From the IMG/VR virus record IMGVR_UViG_3300027746_000075, positions 1 through 29,369 of that record: 29,369 bases of DNA. One strand, 5' to 3'. The position numbers and the translations under genes are program-made. The notes beneath the pieces were generated by a model. It was not told the origin of the DNA, did no database searches, and saw only the letters and a program-made list of their open reading frames with translations. Positions 19,113 to 28,600 of this stretch are shown here, in pieces; the first letter of the stretch is position 1; every line of letters starts with the position of its first letter. Source of the DNA: a virus.

Positions 19113-22100
19113 ATGGGAATACCACTTTCAACAAATTTTAATCTTACAGCTGGTATACCTCTAGATTCTAGAGTGGTCGTATCAGATATAACCCAAAGAG
19201 ATAATTTAGTTACGAATTCAATATCATATGTAGGAATGATTGTTTTTGTTACTAGTACTAATCGACATTACTATCTTAATACAAATAATATATGGGATGA
19301 TATCGGTGGCGGTGATTTTGTTTATACAACTGGTAATCAAAAAATAAGTGGCAGCAAATCTTTTCAAAAAAATTTGTATTTTACTGGTGGTAGTCAATTT
19401 TTATATTTTGGAGAGTCTAGTGGAACTGCTGATTATGGTACAATAATGTATGTTAGGAGTGGAAGTGATCCATTTTCAACTTTTACAATAATGAGAGGTG
19501 GTACGAGTCCAGCTCATAGTTATGGTATAGTATTTGAAGGAGGGGACAAGAATACAAAAAAGGGGTATCTAACGTCTGGCACGAGTACATTATCTACTGG
19601 ATATCAGTATGCAACTTTAGACTGGGTTAATAGACAATTGTTTAAAAATTGGAATTTTGATGATCGCCCCACCGTTAATGGAATTGGGGTACTTTTACAG
19701 GGCGAGGCTACTGCCGGAGGCTCAATAGCTAATATTGTTTATACGACTGGTAATCAGAATATTAATGGTGAAAAAACTTTTAATTATATAAACACTATTA
19801 TTACAGGAATAGATTTTAATGGTGAAGTATTTGCAAGGGAAAATATAGAAGCTCTACGTTTCGTATCCGTGCAAAATCCTAATAGTTATATTTATTGGAA
19901 TGGATTGCGTTGGGATTTATATTCTGATACTGAATATTATGTAGTATATTACAATAATAATTTTAGTTTACAAGGCCCATGGATTTCTGTAGATGATCCT
20001 GCTATTCAAGAAGAATACGTTTATCCAATTTTGACGTCAACTAATTCGTACTTTAAGACTAAAGATTTTAATATTGAGTTAAAAAATAAAAATCTTATTT
20101 TTAAGGATAGTTTTATATCTGGTGCTAAATTTTTATCAAGACCTACTTTTAATCAAATACCCGTTGCTTTAAGCGGAGAAGGTTTATCGATTAGAAGTTC
20201 CAAAATTAATGAGACGCTCTGGGCTTTAAATACCTTTGACACATCAAAATTAGGAAGTTGGGACGGCAATGAGCCCAATACTTGGCAATTTTATGATTTG
20301 AGTTATAGTGGAAATAATTCTTTATTTCCATTCTTCCCTTATACATATTTCGGTGGTATACAAGAGTATCGTGGATATACTTGTCAACAATTACCTCAAT
20401 ACCCATTCCTCTCAAACGGTTGTACTAATAATATATATTACAGTATTGGTAAATATCATAATATTACTATTAAAACAGGACTTACTTTTGCAGTTGATGG
20501 TTTTGTATTCCATGATAACAAAGTAACTGGGGTCACCTTACCAACTAATCAAGTTTTATATTCAGATCAATCAAGTGGTTATAGAAAATACAAAGCAGAT
20601 CAACCAGGTGCTACTAGAGCTAGTGGTGGAGATCAACTCGAGGGTTTATCTATAAATTTTAATATATTGAAATTAAATAATACTATTGGTTTATCTAAAT
20701 GGGTAGTTTCTGGACAGGGTTCTTATTGGAATACTATTGGCGTTACCTCTTTAACATCTGGATTAAATCCTTGGGACGTTTCTTGGCCGAGTGGACTATC
20801 TATTGGCGTTACCTCCATCACTGGTTCAAAGACTTGGAGTTTAAGACTTACAAATGATAATTTATGGGATGGCGGAGATTTTAGTAGTGATTCTATTGTT
20901 ACTGATACAGCAAATACTGGTAATAATCCAATTTTAGCTTTTGCCAATTATTTTACTTTATCGTCTGGTCAATTTGATGGTCGCTCAGCAACACTTTTGG
21001 GTTCTGAAGGGGTTTCTCCGAATCCTTCTAGATCTGATCATACGCATCCAATAACATTAAGTTTTCCATCACGCCCGACTGTAAATGGAACTGGGGTTCT
21101 TTTAAGTGGTGAGGCCGCACAAGTTGATCTCTCTTCGACTGTTCGTACAACTGGTAATCAAACAATTAGTGGGATTAAAAAATTTACTCAATTAAATTTT
21201 CAGCCAGTAGATCCATCGTATTCAAGTGCCCATATTAAATCTACAATGTGGGATGGAATGACAGAGGGTATAGGATTATTTAGTCTTAATGACCAAATTG
21301 TTAATTTTAATGACGGTGAAATTGAGTTATATAAAACAACTCGTTTTTCTCAACGCCCCACGTTAAATGGAACAGGCTTTCTTTTAATTGGCGAAGCGAC
21401 TGCTGGAGGTGATCTACTTTTTAATGGTAATAGACAAATTAAACGTGATGGACAATTCAAAGGAATTAATCCTGGTGGCACGACAATATCAGGATTTTTA
21501 AATAATTTATTTTATCCATTCGTACAGGGCTCAATTTCTTTAAATTCGATAGCATTACAAGAAAAAGGTAAGCCCTTGGCAAGCGTTCCATTTATCGGAA
21601 CAATAACATCAAATGATGATACTATAACAAATTTAAAATATAAAATCGGAGGATCTCAAGTCGGTAGTACGGTAACTAACCCAGTATCGAATTTTTCCTA
21701 TTCTCATAGCCAACCTATTACGGCAACTACTACAATATCTATAGACGTTACATCAGCCAATAATGGGAATTCTAATACACTTTCAGCTTCACAAACTATT
21801 GATTTTGAAGCACCATATTATTGGGGAGTGGGAATAGCTGGATTTACTGAGGCTGACATAAAAGCCAATCTCACGAAAGTATTACAATCTAAATCTAATA
21901 AATCACATTCTTTTACGACTAGTAATGAAAAAAAATATATAGTTATTTCAAGTTCATGGGGGGCTATTATAAGTATTCTAGATCCAGCCTTATTTGAAAA
22001 TATTGGTGGATGGACTTCTAGATCAGCTACTTTTACATTATTTGATAGTACACCACATAGTTATACAATATGGGAAGCAAATAATTTAACCACTAACACA

Positions 22101-22124
22101 TTAACTTACACATTTAAATTTTAA
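19113..22124 (+). CDS. Large modular tail-fibre protein, 1003 aa
   Basis: The N-terminal module (about 1-68; GIPL..NF.L..GIPLDSRVVV to YYLNTNNIWDDIG) is one I know from phage tail proteins and recurs at the start of the 216-aa gene downstream. Several copies of the TTGNQ..SG.K.F and RPTVNGTGVLLSGE modules follow. Between them is a unique region (about 370-640; rich in Trp, Tyr and Gly) that could bind a receptor. An Ig-like segment and a C-terminal domain (about 900-1003) match the end of the 302-aa protein. It is probably a trimeric fibre; host-recognition role inferred. Confidence 0.75.
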   Translation: MGIPLSTNFNLTAGIPLDSRVVVSDITQRDNLVTNSISYVGMIVFVTSTNRHYYLNTNNIWDDIGGGDFVYTTGNQKISGSKSFQKNLYFTGGSQFLYFGESSGTADYGTIMYVRSGSDPFSTFTIMRGGTSPAHSYGIVFEGGDKNTKKGYLTSGTSTLSTGYQYATLDWVNRQLFKNWNFDDRPTVNGIGVLLQGEATAGGSIANIVYTTGNQNINGEKTFNYINTIITGIDFNGEVFARENIEALRFVSVQNPNSYIYWNGLRWDLYSDTEYYVVYYNNNFSLQGPWISVDDPAIQEEYVYPILTSTNSYFKTKDFNIELKNKNLIFKDSFISGAKFLSRPTFNQIPVALSGEGLSIRSSKINETLWALNTFDTSKLGSWDGNEPNTWQFYDLSYSGNNSLFPFFPYTYFGGIQEYRGYTCQQLPQYPFLSNGCTNNIYYSIGKYHNITIKTGLTFAVDGFVFHDNKVTGVTLPTNQVLYSDQSSGYRKYKADQPGATRASGGDQLEGLSINFNILKLNNTIGLSKWVVSGQGSYWNTIGVTSLTSGLNPWDVSWPSGLSIGVTSITGSKTWSLRLTNDNLWDGGDFSSDSIVTDTANTGNNPILAFANYFTLSSGQFDGRSATLLGSEGVSPNPSRSDHTHPITLSFPSRPTVNGTGVLLSGEAAQVDLSSTVRTTGNQTISGIKKFTQLNFQPVDPSYSSAHIKSTMWDGMTEGIGLFSLNDQIVNFNDGEIELYKTTRFSQRPTLNGTGFLLIGEATAGGDLLFNGNRQIKRDGQFKGINPGGTTISGFLNNLFYPFVQGSISLNSIALQEKGKPLASVPFIGTITSNDDTITNLKYKIGGSQVGSTVTNPVSNFSYSHSQPITATTTISIDVTSANNGNSNTLSASQTIDFEAPYYWGVGIAGFTEADIKANLTKVLQSKSNKSHSFTTSNEKKYIVISSSWGAIISILDPALFENIGGWTSRSATFTLFDSTPHSYTIWEANNLTTNTLTYTFKF

Positions 22125-22130
22125 AAAATT

Positions 22131-22781
22131 ATGGCAGGAATACCTTTAGGATTAAACTTTGACCTCGGCTCAGCTTTACCTCTTGACAGTCGTTTAGTTG
22201 TAAATACTTTTGCAAATCTTACTAGTATTCCAAATCAATATTCGGGAATGCAAGTATATGCTGCAGATACTAAAAAATTATATTATTTAGAAAGTACTAA
22301 TAGCTGGTTAGAAGTAAGCTTGTTGAATGCGTCGGTACAAACAACTGGAGCGCAAAATATTAGCGGAACAAAAACTTTTATTTCTAATATAGTTCTTTAT
22401 TCTGGCGTTAACGTCACATTTAACGAAGCTACAAATGTAGTATTTTCTGGGACTCCAGTTTTTAATTCTGGAATTAATTCTAATGTTTTATTGAATACTA
22501 AAAATAGTCATTTTGATATAACTAGCGATATGAATGGTAAGATGATCCTAGTATCTGGGGCGGCTAATACTATTATTACTGGAACCATACAATTAAATTT
22601 AAATAATGGTTATAATGTTAGTATAACACAAATGGGTAGTGGTCAAGTATTTATTACTGGAGTAAATTTAATAGATATAAAACAAAAATTTAATTTATAT
22701 TCTACTGCTGGTCAATATTCTGTAGTATCTTTATTACATTATGGATCTAATAAATATTTATTATATGGGGATCTTGCTTAA
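22131..22781 (+). CDS. Tail fibre or collar protein, 216 aa
   Basis: The protein opens with MAGIPLGLNFDLGSALPLDS, followed by a YSGMQVYAADTKKLYYLEST segment; this module is shared with the 1003-aa fibre. One TTGAQNISGTKTF module lies near residues 74-86. The C-terminal half (about 125-216; DMNGKMILVSGAANTIITGT and a final YLLYGDLA) is a small beta knob of the type found at the ends of phage fibres. It lies 6 nt after the preceding gene. Virion structural role is likely. Confidence 0.65.
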   Translation: MAGIPLGLNFDLGSALPLDSRLVVNTFANLTSIPNQYSGMQVYAADTKKLYYLESTNSWLEVSLLNASVQTTGAQNISGTKTFISNIVLYSGVNVTFNEATNVVFSGTPVFNSGINSNVLLNTKNSHFDITSDMNGKMILVSGAANTIITGTIQLNLNNGYNVSITQMGSGQVFITGVNLIDIKQKFNLYSTAGQYSVVSLLHYGSNKYLLYGDLA

Positions 22782-22786
22782 TATGT

Positions 22787-23506
22787 ATGTTCAATAATTA
22801 TGCTGCACATATTGGAATTTTAACTAACGCTGGTCAACGAATTATTACAGCAACGGTTAAATGGAATTTTAATAATTTAACAGTATTAGGATTCGGTAAT
22901 GATACCAGTAATAAAGAAGATAGGCCAAGAATTAATTTTTGGAGAAATGACGGTGACGCTCGATATGCTCAATACGTATCTGGCGGAAAGAATGTTTTAT
23001 ATCCTATGTCTACTGGAGATATTATTGAACCATGGGGAAATAGAAATACTGGGGAATATACTTTCCAAATACCTCTTAGTGGTACTTTATATGCTGGAAT
23101 AGATTTGTTTACACATTCTTATATGTTACCAACGGGATTAAACCCACCGTTAAGTGAATGGACGACTAGAAATACTAATAATCCTAATGAAATACAGTAT
23201 CAATATAGATTTAAAAATAGTGAAACTTCGAAGAATATTACTATTGAATTAGGTACTGGAGTATGTGGACAGCCAAGTATTCCAACTAGATCTCCAGGTC
23301 AAAAAATTATATATTCGGTAGATGTCAATAATTGTCCAAAATTTACTCTATTATCTGGTTTCTGGTCATTTAATACAGCTACGAATAAAGCAATAAGTAA
23401 TTTTAAAATTACTTCTAATGGCACTGTTAATATTAATTGGGGCGACGATACAACACAAACAGCGGCAAGTTCTAATATTACATATAATCATAAATTTGAA
23501 AAATAA
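22787..23506 (+). CDS. Virion protein ending in a cut-short PKD-like domain, 239 aa
   Basis: The 239-aa protein has a beta-rich N-terminal part (residues 1-130, e.g. YTFQIPLSGTLYAGIDLFTH). A second domain starts near residue 185 (CPKFTLLSGFWSFNT). It ends with ITSNGTVNINWGDDTTQTAA and NHKFEK. The NWGD..T motif followed by NH.F is the beginning of a PKD/BspA-like fold, which normally continues for further strands; here two TAA codons follow at once. The start at 22787 is preferred because an ATG 4 nt earlier meets a stop after four codons. The specific role is unknown. Confidence 0.55.
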   Translation: MFNNYAAHIGILTNAGQRIITATVKWNFNNLTVLGFGNDTSNKEDRPRINFWRNDGDARYAQYVSGGKNVLYPMSTGDIIEPWGNRNTGEYTFQIPLSGTLYAGIDLFTHSYMLPTGLNPPLSEWTTRNTNNPNEIQYQYRFKNSETSKNITIELGTGVCGQPSIPTRSPGQKIIYSVDVNNCPKFTLLSGFWSFNTATNKAISNFKITSNGTVNINWGDDTTQTAASSNITYNHKFEK

Positions 23507-23533
23507 TAATTTGAATACTATACTATGATTAAT

Positions 23534-23541
23534 GTGTAATT
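23534..23541 (+). promoter_or_regulatory. GTGTAAW motif before the baseplate-like gene
   Basis: The sequence is GTGTAATT, 13 nt before the ATG at 23555, followed by TAGTATAATTG. A TATACTAT/ATAGTATA inverted repeat (about 23518-23551) surrounds it. Confidence 0.5.
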
Positions 23542-23554
23542 ATAGTATAATTGT

Positions 23555-23902
23555 ATGAATCCTGCCGTTTATAATTTACCAACTGGATACCGTGGTGACA
23601 CTTACGGGCCTATTACTTTTCGTTTTTACAATAGTTCGGGAAGTGGTATTAATTTGAGTGGTGTTTCTGGCGCACTGCAAGTCAGACAGGCGCAAGATTT
23701 ACCAGTTGTGGCACAATGGATAACCGCTGATAGTTCAATGAGAATTAGTGGAAATACTGTAACACTTTCGCCACGTTCTGGTAATTGTATGCGCATGATG
23801 CCAGGAGTTTATTCTTATGATTTACAATTAATTTCTGGAACTTCAACTCGAACATATTTAAAAGGAACTCTTCCAATTGATGGAGATATAACTAGCCTAT
23901 AG
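23555..23902 (+). CDS. Baseplate-type (BppU N-terminal-like) protein, 115 aa
   Basis: The 115-aa beta protein has the sequence rhythm of small phage baseplate or head-fibre adaptors. It begins with YRGDTYGPITFRF, then INLSGVSGALQVRQ, and has a turn NTVTLSP near residue 70. It ends with PGVYSYDLQLISGTSTRTYL, then KGTLPIDGDITSL. The lPPG.Y.YDLQ...G...T...G.....DIT layout is familiar from phage proteins that attach fibres to baseplates. It ends 1 nt before the solenoid protein gene, suggesting joint expression and assembly. I hold the family assignment moderately. Confidence 0.6.
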   Translation: MNPAVYNLPTGYRGDTYGPITFRFYNSSGSGINLSGVSGALQVRQAQDLPVVAQWITADSSMRISGNTVTLSPRSGNCMRMMPGVYSYDLQLISGTSTRTYLKGTLPIDGDITSL

Positions 23903-23903
23903 T

Positions 23904-25571
23904 ATGTCTGATGATATTTATATTAATATAGATGATGAGCAGCCCAAACCAGTTGATGTAGTTCAAGTAGAGTTTGATAAGCAGGATGTTTATATAGACG
24001 TTCAGCAGGATTACGCGCCAGTTTTATCAGTTAATGGTCAAGTTGGATATGTAAATCTTACGCCAGAAAATTTGGGATTAAATAATATTGTTTATACCAC
24101 TGGTAATCAAAATATTGGGGGCGTAAAAACTTTCGCATCGCGCCCAACAGTTAATGGAACTGGGGTTCTTTTGAGTGGAGAATCGTTGACCACAGTTCAA
24201 ATTTTAAATACAACATACTCCACATTAACAGGTTTAAAAGCTACAAACAGTTTACTCAGCGGCCAATTATATAGAATTTCAGATTTTGTTCTCAAATGGA
24301 ATAACCAATCAATCAACGATCAAACAGTAAAAACAGCAGCCTCTGGCGAGCCCTTAATTGTCACTGCTCTTTCTAATAATACAATACATCCCATAGCGCG
24401 ATCAGAAATTTATCCTCAAGACACGGTTTATTATAATATAGATGCTACTAGTTCTTATTCTTGGGGAACTATAAATAATAATTTAGCTATACCAGACTTT
24501 AAGGGCTGGATTTATAGAAGAGTAGATAATTTTCTTAATATTGATATTTCTTATGATTGGAGAAACATAACAGTTAATTGTTGTAAACCGGATGTTAGTT
24601 CTGTGCCTAATTATTCTCCTAATGTTCAATACTCTAGATTAGATTATGTTAAAGAAACTGGCAATAATAGCAATCGCGGCAAGTTATTTTATTCTATTAT
24701 AACAGGCAATTTTGGTAATGTTTTAAGTAATCATAACGCTTGGATTGAAGTATCAGATTTTGTTGAGAGCGGAACTTATTTCGCTACGGATGAAAGTTTT
24801 GGATGGAGTGCTTTGTATGACCTTGCAATATACTTACCATTCATTACTGGTTCAAGAATTCAACAACCAACCTTTGTTTCTACTCTTACTGGATTAGGAG
24901 TTTTTTATATGTATGATGTTCATGATGTAAAAATACAAGGTGGTCATAGTAATGTAATATTTGGAGCTGGTTTCTTCAACAATACAATTGAAAATGATTT
25001 TAACAATAATACAATCGGACCTAATTTTCGTGAGAATAAAATAGGAAACAATTTTGAAAATAACGTAATAGGAATCAATTTCCGAAGTAACACAATAGCA
25101 AACGGTTTCGTGCGTAATGTAATCGGACATTATATGGTAGATAATAGAATCGGAAATACTACACAGTTTAATACAATTGGATCTTTATTCTTTAATAATA
25201 CACTCGGAAGCACTAATATGAGTAATGTAATTGGAAATTACTTCTCTAATAACACAATCGGAAATCAATTTCTAAATAATAGAATTGCAAATAATTTTTA
25301 CGAGAATACAATTGGAGCTACTTTCTATTACAATGCAATCGGAGATTGGTTCATAAATAATACAATTGGCAGCGCTTTTCAGAGTAACACTATTAAAGAT
25401 AATTTTAGATATAACACTGTAGAAGCTTTTTTTGATAATGTTAATTTTTTAAATGCAACCCGTGTGTACGGCACTTATAATACAACATTATTTAAAAACT
25501 CAGCAAACGTCAAGAGACTAAGATATTTTGATGAAAATGACCGAATAACAGTAACTAGCCCAACAGACTAA
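23904..25571 (+). CDS. Fibre protein with nine-residue beta-solenoid repeats, 555 aa
   Basis: The 555-aa protein has an acidic N-terminus (about 1-35; residues resembling a virion-attachment peptide), then VLSVNGQVGYVNLTPENLGL. One TTGNQNIGGVKTFASRPTVN module with GTGVLLSGE follows (about 66-95). A mixed domain spans about 100-350. Residues 353-514 form 18 tandem nine-residue repeats with the consensus IG..F..NT, probably a parallel beta-solenoid. A short C-terminal tail follows. It starts 1 nt after the baseplate-like gene. It is probably a trimeric fibre shaft or tip; attachment role inferred. Confidence 0.75.
   Translation: MSDDIYINIDDEQPKPVDVVQVEFDKQDVYIDVQQDYAPVLSVNGQVGYVNLTPENLGLNNIVYTTGNQNIGGVKTFASRPTVNGTGVLLSGESLTTVQILNTTYSTLTGLKATNSLLSGQLYRISDFVLKWNNQSINDQTVKTAASGEPLIVTALSNNTIHPIARSEIYPQDTVYYNIDATSSYSWGTINNNLAIPDFKGWIYRRVDNFLNIDISYDWRNITVNCCKPDVSSVPNYSPNVQYSRLDYVKETGNNSNRGKLFYSIITGNFGNVLSNHNAWIEVSDFVESGTYFATDESFGWSALYDLAIYLPFITGSRIQQPTFVSTLTGLGVFYMYDVHDVKIQGGHSNVIFGAGFFNNTIENDFNNNTIGPNFRENKIGNNFENNVIGINFRSNTIANGFVRNVIGHYMVDNRIGNTTQFNTIGSLFFNNTLGSTNMSNVIGNYFSNNTIGNQFLNNRIANNFYENTIGATFYYNAIGDWFINNTIGSAFQSNTIKDNFRYNTVEAFFDNVNFLNATRVYGTYNTTLFKNSANVKRLRYFDENDRITVTSPTD
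24960..25445 (+). repeat. Tandem 27-bp coding repeats (18 units)
   Basis: Eighteen consecutive 27-bp units encode nine-residue repeats such as IGNNFENNV, IGINFRSNT, IGNYFSNNT and IGDWFINNT. The DNA is diverged while the Ile, Gly, Phe and Asn positions are kept, so selection on the protein maintains the pattern. Confidence 0.9.
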
Positions 25572-25575
25572 ATTT

Positions 25576-25662
25576 ATGGAAAATATATTTATAAACAAAT
25601 TAAATAAACCTGGGTCAGAGGGTGTAATACAAGATAAGAAAGTATATCTAGAGAAAAAGTAA
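25576..25662 (+). CDS. Possible 28-aa small protein
   Basis: Twenty-eight codons (MENIFINKLNKPGSEGVIQD, then KKVYLEKK) lie between two fibre genes and start 4 nt after the previous stop. The peptide is basic and polar. It may be real because it fills most of a 113-nt gap in an otherwise dense block and its start spacing matches its neighbours. A GTGTAATA copy at 25622 lies inside it. Function unknown. Confidence 0.35.
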   Translation: MENIFINKLNKPGSEGVIQDKKVYLEKK

Positions 25663-25684
25663 ATATAGCAATTATCACTTATAT

Positions 25685-28600
25685 ATGAGTACAATTACAT
25701 ACGTAACAGACCAATCTTTACAAGAAATTCCAATTATATATGGAACTGGTAATCAAAGAATTAGCGGTACTAAAACTTTTGCAAGCGGAATCTTTGCACC
25801 TAATTTGATTTATATTACTGGCGCTCAAACTATTAGTGGTGCAAAAACATTTAGATATGATCAAAATCAATCTTTTATAGTCAATAACAAAAATAATAAT
25901 TCTTCGCAAGGATATATAAATATTAATGAATATAATGCTAAATGGGGTTACGGATATAATTCAGTAGTTAGTAATTATTTTGGTAATACAGTAAATGGTT
26001 TTTTATTTCTTAATAATGATTTATATTCCAATAGTGATTTGTATGGAAATTATTTATATATAAATGGTATATTTGATCAAGAAGACGCTAGCAGTATATT
26101 AGAAATGCATTCGGGTTCTATTATTTTGAAGCCTAGTAATGTTTTAGGAACTGGTTATGTAAATATAGGAGATCTACCTTACGGTCCTTTTGTAGAATTA
26201 CGCGTGCAGGGGAACGCCTATGCCCGCAATTTAGTTTATAATACTGGAACACAAACAATTAGTGGTACTAAAAATTTTGCAACACGTCCAACTGTAAATG
26301 GAACTGGAGTACTTTTGAGTGGAGAGGCTTCAGCTGGAACTTTTACTAATGTTATTTATACAACAGGAAATCAGACAATTAGTGGGATTAAAACTTTTGC
26401 GTCCCGCCCAATTGTTAGTGGTAGTGGATTATTATTAACTGGAGAAGCTTTGCCAGCTAAATTTATCGACTTTTTAACTCCAACGACTATAACACAATCT
26501 AATAATGCAGTAACTCAAACAATAGATATTATTAGCTCTGGCGTAAGATTGACTCGCGGTGATTGTTGTTTATTATATAATCCACTATTTGACACTCCTG
26601 GTCAAAATCCAACAAATACAGAATGGAATGCGGATGGATGGTCTGATTTATCAAACTTATCTTCAAGAACATATTTTACGTTACTTTACGTGACTCCTAA
26701 TGGTGAAAATTTTGGTAATTGGATTATAGGTAAAAATCTTATAATGCGAGATACTACCACTAATAAATATTATAAATTTATATTTAATAGTTGGCAGGCT
26801 GGAGCGGGATCTAGCCCAAATTATAGAGGATTTAGTTATACAAGAACGGAAATCGGGTCTTATTATGAAGTTAGTACTTCTACTAATTTTACTAGCCGTC
26901 CTACAGTAAATGGAACTGGTGTTCTTTTAAATGGTGAAGCTTCAGCCGTAACTTTACCGACAACGATTGTTTATACGACTGGTAATCAAACTGTTAGTGG
27001 AATTAAAACTTTCGCATCACGCCCGACTGTAAATGGAATTAGCGTTCTTTTAAGTGGAGAAGCTGCAAGTTTACCAACAACAATTCTTTATACAACGGGT
27101 AATCAAATTAAAAGTGGTCGTTTGATAATTGGTGATGATGCGGGTAGCATCGTAGATCCAAATTCTCCATATACATTAAGTCTTCAAACAAATAGTCCAG
27201 CCACATGGCTAGAAATTTTAAATAATAGTGGTTCTAATAAAGGGGTATTTTTTGGAATACAAGATAATGATTTTGAACAATATAATTGGCAAGGTGGAGA
27301 TATAAAATTCTTTACTTCACAAAATCCTTCGGATGGAACTGAGAGGTTAAGAATCACAAAGTCTGGAAATGTTGGTATTGGTACGAACTCCCCATCTGAG
27401 AAATTAGAAGTAGCTGGAAATATAAAAGTTACTAATAGTGGATTTTTTACCAGCGGAATTAAAGTCGGAAATAGTTCTATAATTATAACAGAAAATCGTA
27501 TTGATGGTGGATATAATGCTTCGAATGGTAATTTAATATACGGGTTATTGGGAATTCAATATAGTGGTTATTTTGATAACGATCCAGAATGGTTTAAAAC
27601 AGCAACTATAGAACCAATAATCAATGAATTAGTGGTAACTGGAGTCTCAGCGTCTGGAACCTATATAAGAGTTTCAAATATACTTAATCAAGGCACAAGT
27701 TATTTTCAAGGCCCAAACAGTTGGGCAATTAGATATTATAGTCAAGCCCCATTAGGAGAATCTTATTGGTATTTAAGCCCAAACTATTCTACTGGATACT
27801 TTACATCATTAGATTTAAAAACATGGAGTTTAGCACAAAATATCCCAGCTTGGAATGGTGGGGGTACATATAATATTAATGATATAGTAAGTCATGGTGG
27901 ATCTAATTGGATATGTAAAGCTTATGCGCCAGTGGGTTATGGACCATTCGGTGGTTATCTAGATGGTACTGCAAATGGCACAGATTATTGGGATGAATTG
28001 CCAGCTACTCAAAATTCTACGGTAACACAAACCCAAAATTCTGAAAATAGTACTGTTTTCAACGCGGATCGCGCGCTTTTAAATGGAACCTCGTGGGAGT
28101 GGGTTGGATATTTTGTACCTCAAGTAACAGAAACTTATAATTTTTATTTAGGTAATATAGATGAAGCAGGCTATTTCTGGATGGGCGATAAGGCTTTAAA
28201 TGGGTATACTACAGGAAATGCTGATCTTATTAATAATAGTAATGTACAAAATTTATTGTTAAATTCTGGACAAAGTTACCCAGTTAGATTGCAATGGGGG
28301 CACCCAATAACCCCAACTAATCTAGGTATACAATTAGGATATCAAATACCAAATTTAAGTTTTTATTCTTATGATTGGTCTGGTGTATTTTTCCACGGAT
28401 CAGTTGGAAAAGGTTTTTATATTGAAACAATTAGTGGTGACGCATCTTTTGCTGGAAATGTTCAAGCCAATAGTGCCACTTTTAATACGCGCCCAACAGT
28501 TAATGGAACTGGAATTGTTTTAAACGGAGAAGTTAGTACTATACTTAGCGGGGTATTTTATACAGCTGAAGTTAACATCAAAAATAATAATGGGTCAACA

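Noticed and set aside
26780-26880. Variable region of a diversity-generating retroelement
   Set aside because: A C-type-lectin-like Ser/Tyr-rich end (SSPNYRGFSYTRTEIG) caught the eye, but there is no template repeat, reverse transcriptase or adenine-biased duplicate in the window.
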